A DNA stretch of 44,621 nt from an uncultured Clostridia bacterium (GTDB taxonomy: Bacteria > Bacillota > Clostridia > Christensenellales > UBA1242), in the NCBI GenBank assembly GCA_947366895.1, contig CANBBP010000008.1, positions 1 to 44,621 on the forward strand. Reading direction: 5' to 3'. The position numbers and the translations under genes were made by a program. The notes under the pieces are model-generated. The model ran no database searches, was not told where the DNA came from, and was given only the letters and a program-made list of their open reading frames with translations. Within the stretch, counting starts at the first letter, position 1; every line of letters begins with the position of its first letter. Shown here in pieces: positions 15,001 to 27,000 of this stretch.

Positions 15001-18000
15001 ATTTGAAGATATTTCAGTATTAGAAATATAACATTTTTCGCCTTCTAGATTATTATCAATATGGGTAACATTTGTACGGATATATAAACCTGCACCCATT
15101 TTTGCAAGGTTATTAGAAATCGTATTATTTTCATTTATAGATTCATTAACAAAACTATCAATTATATAACCAACAAAATTATCAATATATAAACCGCCAC
15201 CGCGAACAGCAGAGTTATTGCTAATTTTGCTACCATAAATTTTTAAGGTTACGCAAGTTTCTTCACTACCTGAAATATAAATACCGCCACCTAAACCAGT
15301 AGTTTCGCTTGCTTTATTGTAAAGAACTTCAGATAAATTAAGTTCTAATGAACCTAGAGAATAAATACCTGCACCACTTAATGCCATATTGCCAGCATTT
15401 TCTGCACCTATAACTGAATTATTAATAACAACATTTGCACCAGTTGAAATATAAATTCCACCACCAAAGTTACTTGCAGTGTTATTATTAATTAAAGTGT
15501 TTTCAGAAATTGTTACAGTACCATTTGCAATATAAATTCCGCCACCATTTGATGCATAGTTACCAATAAATTCACTATCTGAAATATTAACTATTCCTTT
15601 AGCAATATAAACTGCTCCGCCATTAATATCTAATTGACTACCTCTAAAGTTTACATTATTTTCACTAAAGATTGCTCCATTAATTACTAAGGTTTTAGCA
15701 TCTCTAAATAAACCATTTCTATTATTAAGTCTTACATTATTTGAAGAATTTTCTTCTCCGCCTTCAATTATTGTTTCAGAATAATCAATATATATTGAAC
15801 CACCTAAAACAGCTGAATTGTTATTAAATGATACCTTATTGCCTTCTTCATCTTTTGATATATTCATTCCACTATCGCCAGTAACAGCAATTGCACCACC
15901 ATAACTATTTGCAGAACCTGTTGCATTATTATTTGTAAAGTTTCCACCAATAATTTTTAAATTTGAGCCGCCGATAAAGATAGCCCCGCCGAATGCAGCA
16001 CTTTCGTTACTTATTGCACTATTATTTGTAAATTTTGTATTTGTTATTGTTACACTATCACAATTTTTAACAGCAATTGCACCACCATAGGTAAAATCAT
16101 TACCAGATACTCTATTGCCAGTAAATATTGCATTAGTAATAGTTACAGCAGAATTTTCAGCATAAATAGCTCCACCAAAGTTAGTTACACTATTTATGTT
16201 ATTTCTAAATGTTACATATCCATCGATAAAAACATTTGCGTTAATACTTCTTATTAAAACACCACAACCTGAAGCTGAGCCACCATTTATAATAAGTTGA
16301 GCGGTTTGTGTACCTTTTAATGTTAAAGTATTGTTGTTATCAACATCAAATAATATTTTTCCATTATTTTCTTCTAAAGTGCTATTAAAATTATCACTAC
16401 GAGAAATTATTATTTCTCCAGCTAAACTTTCATCAACACTTATAGTTAAATTTGCATTTGGTTTTACAGTTTTGTGTAAAGAAACATTGTTTGTTAATAA
16501 CACAACTTCTGCATTTCTATAATTATCATTTACATCTTTTAAATCTACAGCTTCAGTTACAGCATCTTCAAAGTTTTCATAGAACTTGTGAACATCTTTT
16601 CCATAAAAATCTTTAATATAAGCATTGGCTTTTGCCCATGTTACTTGAATTTTTAATACTAAGTTTTCATCAAGTCTTGTACTATCGAGTAGAACAGGTT
16701 CAGTTGTATAAATTTCATTATTTAAAATGTTTTTATATCCATTTGCATAGTATCCAAATTTATATAATTCATTTAATGGAATTAATTCAAACTTTGAACC
16801 ATATTTTCTATTTTCTACAGGAATGTAACTACCATATGGGTCACCTTCTTCAGTAAGAAGTCTAGTAAATAATGGGTTTGGATTCATGCTCATATAAGCA
16901 CCACCATCTACATAAATTCTTACACTTACATTGGTAGGTTCCCAAACTGAATAGAATCTTAAAGCAAAACTACTACCTGTACCACTATATTCTAAGTCTT
17001 TTTCTATATCAATAGTAAATTTATCACCAACATTATAAATTCTATTTTGACCATTAAATACATATTCCCAACCAGCAAAAATATAATGATTTTTATAGAA
17101 GTTTTCTGCAGGTTCAGGCAATTCAATTACATCACCATAATTGCAATTTAAACTAAAAGTACTGTTACCACCACTAACATTTGGAGACCATGAAGAACTA
17201 CTTTCAGCACTATCAAATACCAAAACAATTTCACGAGGTTTCCATATTGCAAATAATGTTGCACTAAAAGGAGTATTAAGAGTATATTTTATAGAATTTT
17301 CTGAATCATTATTTATTAATTTATTATACTTATCGGCATCAGATGAACTTTCAAATTCAGCATAATTTGCGAATTCATCACTCCAACCTAAGAATGTATA
17401 ACCAGTTTTGAAAGGTCCTAATTGAGTATTTCCTGAATAAAGAGGAGGCAAATCAAATCTGCGTTCTTCAGTTTCTTCATTTACAAAGAAAGGAGCCTTT
17501 CTTTCTATAGCAGTTTTTTGAACTATTTCAATATTTCCATCTATTTCTACTTCTTCATTAATATATCCACCATTTAATTCAAAGTATAAATATATTTCAC
17601 CCCATGAAGCATGTAAATGAATTACTTCATTATCACCGCACTCAACATATAAAGTTTTAGCAGAGAAATTAGATTTTTCATCGGCATCTAACCAACCACC
17701 AAATCTTTCTTTATCAACAGTATCACTGCCTGCATCAGTAGCAGTAATTTGATTTAAGAAATTAATAGGTTCATCATAGTAAGAAGTAATAATTATAGTT
17801 CTTGAATTACTATCATAAACAAAATATTGAGCATTACTATCATAAGTATCAGCAAGAGTAAATGAGCCTGAATTGGTTTCAATGTCATAAGTATAAATAT
17901 AATAAGTATTAGCTACAAAGTTTTCACTTGTTACTTCCACTAATTCATAATGTAAATCTGTTGCTACACGAGATTTAAGAGCATCAGGAATTTCGTTAAA

Positions 18001-21000
18001 TGAAGCAGTTTCTTTATTGCTAATTGATAAAATTACATATCTTAAATTACCAGTCCAAACAACATCAATAGTTTTATTTTCAGTAATATTTGTATAAGTC
18101 TTACCACCTATTTTGTTTTCGCCAGTTCTATCAATGTGATTATTTTCTTTTACAAAAGCCTTATCTATGTTTTCTGGTAATGTTATATCAGAATTTCTAT
18201 AAGTATAAGTATAAAGACTTGTACCTTCTACATTCCAGTTTTCACAGCCAAGTTCAACTTTCTTATCTTCATAATCAGAAATTATATTGCCACCATTTGA
18301 ATTAATAGTAACTTTATAAGTATTCCAAATTGCATATAAAACAAATGGATTGCGATCTTCAAAAGTTGAAGGGTCTAAAACATCTTCGGTCAATCCACTA
18401 TAGAAAATAGTGCTGCCTTTTAAGAATATGTTTGCATCAACATAGTCTGCATTAACATCTTTAACCCAACCAGCAAAAGTGTAACCACTATCGCAAACTA
18501 TTTTATCTTCATCAATAGCAATAAACTCATCACTTAGGTTAATACCTTTAAGCAAATTAGAATAAGTAACTTTAAATTTTAAATTAAGTGTTTTGGTTTC
18601 TGAATTATAAATATATTCATAATTTTTACCAGCACCAAAGCCTGCATAATTACCTAGTGTTAAGTCAAGAGTAAAATCATAAGTAATTTCTTGCCATACA
18701 AGGTCAAGAGTAACTTTATTATCGGTTAAGTCATCTATGCTTCCTATAAAGCCATTATAATTAGAAAGTGTAAAAATTAATTCATCAGAATTTTTAATAA
18801 TATCACCAACTGGCTTATTATTATAAAAATATCTCCAACCAACAAATTCTACCCATACACCTTTTGCACTATCAAAGGTTAAGGTTTTAAGTTCTCCACT
18901 AACATAACTACCATTATCTAAAACACTAATATTAAGAGGTTTTTTAATATAACTATTGGTTAAGGTGTCAAATGTATTAACTTCACCTTTAATAAGTCCA
19001 TCTATAGAGAATATTTCGTCATAACCCATAACAACATCAGTTATTTTATTTACAGCAAGTTCATCTCTAAATTCTAAAGTATAGTTAAGTCTTTCCCAAA
19101 CAGGATATAATATGATAGTTGTACCATCTTCAGTTGTAAGGTTTACTATTTCAGAATTTAAATCAATAAGTCCTCTATAATTACCTTCACTATCAGCAAT
19201 ATCATCTTTATAAATACTCCAGCCTATTTGTCTCCAACCAACTAAAGTATAATAGTTATTAGCTAATGTGAATGGTACATCATAAGTTAAAGTAACACTA
19301 TTAATTAATCCATTTGTTGTTCCATCTAAAACCTTTACATCAACATTTCCTGTTGCATCAACATCATAACCATTATCCATTTTTGGTTTTAAATTATTAA
19401 AGGTTACAACATAGGAAATAGGTGTCCATACTACCTCAACGGTAATACTAATAATACCATTTTCACTATCATCAGGTTTAGAGAACATAGCTTTTAAATC
19501 ATCAAAGTATAAGCTATCTTCATCTAAATATAAACTAGATAAATTAATAAAATCTTTTGCATTAAAAATTATAGTATCAGTAAAATTACCTGTTACAGAA
19601 TTATAATTTATAAAATATTTAAAGGAATATTTATATCCTGTTCTAGAAGGTAAAACTTCTGATAATAAAATATCACCATTTATTGCATATTCATTAGTAA
19701 GGGTTCTTACTTTGGTAATGTTTCCATTATCATCTTCTATGCTAAATGCACCTTCTGTATCAAGAATATCTCCCTCACCTTTGCTTGCAACAAAAGTAAC
19801 AAGAACAGGCAAACCTTTCCATGAAATAGTTAAAGAGATATCACTATTAGGCATAATGAAACTTTGAACATCTGGACCTATAGCATTTGATCCATTAATT
19901 TCTATATTGCTTATATAACCATTATAGAAATATAATGGGAAATCAGGATCAGTATTTAAATCATAAGTAATGTTATCTTTATTAGGTAATAAAACTTCTG
20001 AACCATAAGCAAATACAGCACTTATTTGAATTACACCATTGCCTTCTTCATCAGTATAGTTAACATCTAAATATTCACCTTTAAATTCTGATTGCTCAAA
20101 ATTAAATGTTACAGCATATTTTCTTGCTTTCCAAACTGCAGTAATTTTGTAGTTTTCACTAAATTCTAAATTCTTAGAATTAAATATGAAAGAAGCACCT
20201 TCATGTTCTTCACTATTTTGAGCATAAATATTACCTTCAGTATCTCTAAAGTAATCAAAGATATATCCTTCGTTTCCATCTGCTCTTGAAGTAGGTACAC
20301 GACTTGATAAATCAACATCGAGACCATAACGAGAGGATAATGTAACTTTGTTTACTTTTAATGGGTCTACACTATCATTATAGTTGATTTCAATATTAAT
20401 AGAAACACCTTGCCATTGAGCATATAATCTTACTGAATAATCACTCATAATAGGGAAATTAGAACCATTAAGAATATATTGAGTATCCAAAACATAAGAC
20501 TTACTTGTGCTTCCGCCATAAGCAAATTGACTATAAGATAATAGTTCATAATGTTCTATATCAAATGGAATTTCAATTTCATTAATATAATAAACACCAT
20601 TAACAAAACTAAATGTAACAAAATCATCTAGTTTAATTAAAGTTTCAAAAGTTTCAATATCTAAATCATTTTGATTTCTATAAATAACAACTTTAACTAA
20701 TCTAATCCAATCTGCATTTAATGTTAAGTCACTTTCAAGTTCATATAAAACATTAAAATCAAATTTATTTCCATCACGATCGCTATAAGAAACTAATTCA
20801 AAATTTCCGTTATTAAATACATAATCACTATTTGGAAGTCTTAAACCATAACCTTCACCTGAAGGTCCTCTATAAACTTCAACAATAATACTACCATTAC
20901 TATATTTCAAACTCTTTATATTGTAAATATGTTGTCCATTAACAATAATACCATTTTCGTTATAGAAAAGTTCTTTAGCAACTTGATTTATATCTCCACT

Positions 21001-24000
21001 GCTTAAATTAATACCATCATTATAGAAAGTACCAGAACCTAAATTAATAATAACAGTATTATATTCTCTTTCCCAATTAACCTTAATTGTTAAAGTATAC
21101 TTACCTGTTTCTTCATTATAAACAACACCGTAGTTAGCAAGTATAGAAATAGGGTCTCCTTCTTTATAGAATATTTCATTGGCATTTTCGCCTTCTCCAA
21201 CAACAATACTATAAGAAGAAACTTTAAAGTAATTTAATGAGTAATTTGGATTTTCAATTGTGTAAGGTGAGTTATAATTCATACTCCATGACTTATTACC
21301 ACCACCAACAACACCAGTATTTGCATCTGGATTATTTACATCATATATAACTTCTACAACTTCAGTCATATAAACTGCATAAAGGGTAATATCTTTAAAT
21401 GGTAAAATGAAAGGTTTTGTTAGTTTACCATTTTCATCAACACTATCATTATAAACAGTAATTTCATCTTCCCTCTCTGGGGTTATGGTTGTATTATTAA
21501 AGCCATCTTTAAATCCTAATAACTGATAACCAAAACGACTAGGAAGTTTAACAAGTTTTGATTGTTCTTCTTCTTCATCAGACCAATCAGACCAATCTGT
21601 CCATTCTTCACCAACCATAGCTTTAACAACAGCACGTCTAAATTCTCTATAAAGGTCAAGTTGTCTCATCTTTTCATAGTTATAAGTCATAACAATAGGA
21701 GTATTAAAATCGTTGCCATCAAAGTTCTTTAAATATACATGAACTTCACTCATACCCCAAATTGCTTGTAAGGTTGTAGGTTGAGAAACTACAAATTCTT
21801 CAATTACATCAAGGCCATTAAGTGACCAGCCTATAAATCTATAAGCATCACTATCAATCAAGAAGTAATAATAAACCATTCTTCTAGCAGATATTACATC
21901 GTTAATATAAAATTGAACAGTGAATCTTCCATCTGTATTACTTACGGTTCCTTGAGGAGTACCATATTGAATAACTTTAACACCAGTTGGAAGGCTACCA
22001 GCTGTAAATGTAATTGTAATTTTCCAAACAGCATATAAAGTTATTGTATTGTCATTACCATATTTACTCATAATTTCATCGGTTACAACAACTTCTGAAC
22101 CATAAGTAAATAAGTTATCTTTGTTTGCTTCAATATCTTCAACATCTTTTGAGAACCACCAACCAACAGCATCAGCACCAGTATTAAATTGAGGGAAATA
22201 TAAATTGCCTAATAATGCAGCTGTTGCTGGAACATTAAATGTAGCCATTCCACTAGCATTTACATCTTGTTGGAATTTTCTATCTACATTATTTTGGAAA
22301 GCTCCACCATTAGCATCAAATGTTAAAGTATAAACTTCCTGCCAGTTTACAAAAATCATATCACCATTATTATCTTCTAGTTCCTTTGCAGTACCAGAAT
22401 AAATGTAAGTATAATTTCCGCCAACTAAACCTATAATTGTTCCACTTTCATCATTATATCTATAACCATTAAATCTATAACTAATCTTAGCAGGACCTTC
22501 TTTTAAAAGAATAATTCCTTTACTGCTAGGTTTAACTTCACTAAGTTTAAAATTATATTTTAAGATGTTATTTCCTAAATTTTCATTATATTCGTAATCC
22601 ATTTTGGAAATATCAACAGCAGATTGATTAATGTAACCACCATCAAAGTTTACAACTAATTCATAGGATTTTTCTATCCAATAACAATTTAAAACTAAAA
22701 TATTATCTTCAAGTTCATTGTTATTCATAAATCCATCATCATTTAAAGTCTTAAAAGTTAAAAGGTCATTTATATTGATATATAAAAGTTCGCCATTACT
22801 TTTTTGATAGACAAAATGATTAAAAATTTCATAATAGCCTTTTGTGCTATTATATCTTGTTAAATTATATTTGCCTGCAATAGTAGGGTCATCTAAGTCA
22901 TCAAATTTTAACATTTTTAGAGAAGAAACTTCTCCATAACTAAATTCTACATCAGCAAATTCTAAAGGAGTAACACCATCTATATTGTCATCAACAAATT
23001 TAATGGTATATGTTCCATAACCCCAAATAGCATAATAAGTAATATCAGCAGTTAAATCATCTACAATATCATTTGGTTGAAGCAATGTATCACTTGCACT
23101 TGCGTTATTCATTGTAGACCAACCAGCAAATGTTCTAAATGGATAAGTAAAACCACATTCAATAATTTCTACCGAGAATTTTCTAGCAAGAAGTTCTTCA
23201 GTTAATTCTAATTGCTGTTCATTATTTGTGTTTATTGTTGCGTAAGAAATAACGCTATCACCTGTTCTATTATTAGCATCAAAAGTAATAGTTGCTTTCC
23301 AAACAGCATAAATTCTATAAACAAAAGCATCTTCTGCATCATCATAAATAAGTATGCCATTTTCCTCTACGGTTTCTCTAGAAGGTTTAGGTAAAGTTAT
23401 AATAGCTTTTTCGTTATTAATAGTTTTAGTTTCATCTCCAACAATAACAGTTTCTGGTGTAATTAAAGAGAAGAAAGCAAAAGTCTTTCCATCTGTGAAG
23501 TAATCTACTTGTCTATTGTTAGCACCAGGATATTGATTATTATTTTTAGAAAGAACTGCATAATTATTGTTAGTTACATCAATTCTTGTTGAATATGAAA
23601 GTCCAACTGGAAGCATAGAATCACTTCTATAAACTTCAAGTTTAACATCTTTATAACCCCAGTTAGCTTTTAAAGTAATAGGAGTGTTAACATTAGAAGA
23701 AACTTCTTCTATATCATCCCAATAACTTGTTTCTTTCTCTACTTGTGTACCACCTTCATTTACTTTAACTATATAGGTTTCACCAAAAATAGTAATACCT
23801 TTATAAGTTACATTATTAGGATTTGTATAATTCCAATTATTAAATTTAAAGTAATTATCACAAGTATAAGTTGAAGTAGGCAAATTAAATATAGAGCCAT
23901 AAGTTACATAGAAACTTTCAGGATTATCACCTTTAACCCCATATTTTCCATCTACATCATTGCTGTCAAAGTTTACTTCAAACCACATAGCATAAACAAA

Positions 24001-27000
24001 TATATTTTCAGTTAATACCCAACTTGATTTATCTTCTGCTGTGGTAATATATTCAACTCCATCTCCTATCATAGAAGTATTAAATCTTGTAAAAGTATAC
24101 CCATCAATTTCTTTACCAGTAATATCAAAAGTATTATCTCTATTACTATAAATTACTGCAGAACTTGTTCTATCAGCATCTAAATATGCAGTAACACTAT
24201 ATCTATCACTCCATATAGCATAAAGTCTAATTGTTTTATCAAGACCAACTACAGCATGAGAAACAAACTCATCATTAATCTCAATACCACTTAAGTTATC
24301 GTAAGTAAAATCAACTTTACCAGATGTTTCACTATAAGCCCAACCTTCAAACCAGTAACCAGTTTTAGTTACATCATTTTCACCTAATAAATCATAACTA
24401 TGGCCATATTCAAAACCAGGTAGAGTTTGAGAAGATGTATCACCTGTTACATTATAAATACCACCATTAAACATATAGTTAATATTAAAAGCATTAACTG
24501 TCCAATAAGCATAAATATCATGAAAATTGCTATCTACAAAGAAATGAGTTTCTTCTCTATTTTCATCACCATTAATAATAGCATCAGGAAGAATACCACT
24601 TGAAGTATCTACTTGTGATTTGTACCAACCTTCAAACTCATGACCTTTTACACTTGTTGTAAAATTGCCATTAGGTACTGTTCTACCACTTGAAGCATAA
24701 TAAAGAGTTGTGTTTACTGTAACTATACCATTAGTAGTGCTTCTATTGTAAACAACATAAACTTTAACACCATAAGCTACTGAAATTTCATAATTTCTAT
24801 CACTATGGAAAACTAAACTGAAATTCTTACCAATCCAGTTAAGACCTATAGTAATATTACTACTACCAAATTCACGGTCAAAATCATTAGAACTTGCTTT
24901 ATAAATAACACCATCATCACTATAGTTTAAATCATCACGGTCACTTCTAGCACTAAAGTCATAAGCACGAGTTCCTAAATAATAGTTATTTCTACTAATA
25001 TCGCTAACCCTTAAATTACTTAACTCATTAGAAAGAGTAGGCAAAGTAAAAGTTGCATCTTCTAATAAATTTTTAATAACTATTGCACCTAGTGATGCAT
25101 CATATTCTATTGTTATTAAATCTTCATCATATTCATAAGTTACTGTTTCTTGTGTTATAACTTCATTTTCCCCTTCTCCAGTAACAACATCAACAGTATA
25201 TGAATAAAAGTTTAGAGAGTAATTGTTTTTAAAATTATTTAAATCAACATAATTTGTACAATCAACTGCATCTAAATCGTTACCATTAAGGTAAATATAT
25301 ATATTATCTATTATCCTTCTATAAATAGGATAAAGGGTAATAGAGTCGGTTGCTGTATCATAGTAACTGGCACTTCTATCTCCTTCAATAACTTCTTGAA
25401 GGCCAAAAATTTCACCAGCATTTTCTTCATTAGTTGTATTAAAGCCTATTAAAGCATATCCTTCTTTAAGTAGGTTTTTATCAACTATAATCTTATCTAA
25501 GTTTTGTATTTCACCACTTGAAATACTCATTGAAACACTTTCAGAATTATCTTCTGCAGACTTAAAGTAAAAATCAATAGGTCTTTCTTCCCATTCTGCA
25601 TAGAAAGTGATTTCCGTTTCACCACCTAGTAATGTTTGATTAATATCAATTTCATCACCAGATTTATATAATTTTGTTTTGTCTAAATTTCCTTCAGCAT
25701 CTTGTAAATACCAACCTAAAAATCTATGGATTGTTGGTTGATAGGCATTTGTAAATAAACTAATATAGTTTCTTAAAATATAAGTATCTTTAAAAGTAAT
25801 ATTTGGTTCAACATATTCAGCACTGATAATACTATTAGCATCAACTTTCATTACATCATAATAATTTTTAACAGCATCATAAGTAGGTTTTAAAGTATCT
25901 AAGTTAGAGTTAAATTTAAGTTGAACATTGCCAGCATCAAAAACAACATAATATACACTTTCAACTGTAGGAGTTTCTATAATATCATAAATAGTATAAA
26001 CAACTTCTCCATTAGGTTCAGTTGCAAAGCCCTTAATATTATAATATCTATCAATTAAATTAACATAGTTTGCTTTATCATAACTTGATGGTTTTATTTT
26101 TCCATCGGTGGTGGAATAAGAATAAACTACATCGTTTTCATTATCTCTATCGTATTTACCACCATTTAATTTTAAGAATTGTTCTTTTAATCCTGCAAGA
26201 TTTATTTGTTCATCAAAGAATTTTGTAGTTACATCAGTTAAATAAACATAACCACTACCTGTTTGGTAGTTTGGAGAAACATATGTTGTAGTTACTCCAT
26301 AGCTTTTATACCCTGCAACAAGTGTAATATCACTATGTACTGCTTCAATTCCTTCAAACTTTCTTCCATCTGGATAATACCAACCAGTAAACTCAAGTAA
26401 TAGTTCGCCTTTTTCATTTTTGAAATCTTCTAAATCAGCGGGTATACCAAACGGGTCACCACCAATAACATTTGTGGTTTCGATTTGAGCAAAATATCTA
26501 TTGGTTATAAAATTAACTTTATACAATCTAGTTGTTGGCATTAATACAACAATTAAAATTCCTGCAGTAGCACCTAACAATAATAAAAGAAGAAGTAACA
26601 AGAGCCATTTCTTCTTACCTTTCTTTTTTTGTTCTTGATTTTGTTGATTGTTTAAAGCCTGTGCATTCATACCAGCATAAGCAGGTTGTCCACCCATTCC
26701 TTGAGGTTGATTATTTGCCTGAGGATTTGGTTGAGCATTTGGCACATTTGGCTTAACACCTTGCCCTTGATTAAATGCTCCATTAGGAACATTGTTCAAA
26801 GGCGAATTAACCCCAGTATTAGAACTTGGAGCTATAGGTGGCTGCCCATTAGGCCTTATACCATTAGGAACATTTGGGTTTGTCCCTTGTGCTTGCCTTA
26901 TAACAGTGTTAATGTTAGGCTGAGCATTTGGTATAGGCTGAACAGGTATCTGACCATTATTCCCAGGAACACTAGGTGTAATAGGCGGCTGTCCAGCAGT

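Noticed and set aside
10600..16600. CRISPR array suggested by repeated accaccacc-type units
   Set aside because: Units are unequal, lie in frame, and encode GGG/GGA-I-Y protein repeats; there are no constant repeats with unique spacers.
488..26526. Many short plus-strand reading frames (about 60-115 codons) inside the giant gene
   Set aside because: They are antisense to one continuous minus-strand frame with domain signatures. They lack ribosome binding sites and have repetitive hydrophobic or Ser/Asn-rich composition caused by the repeats.
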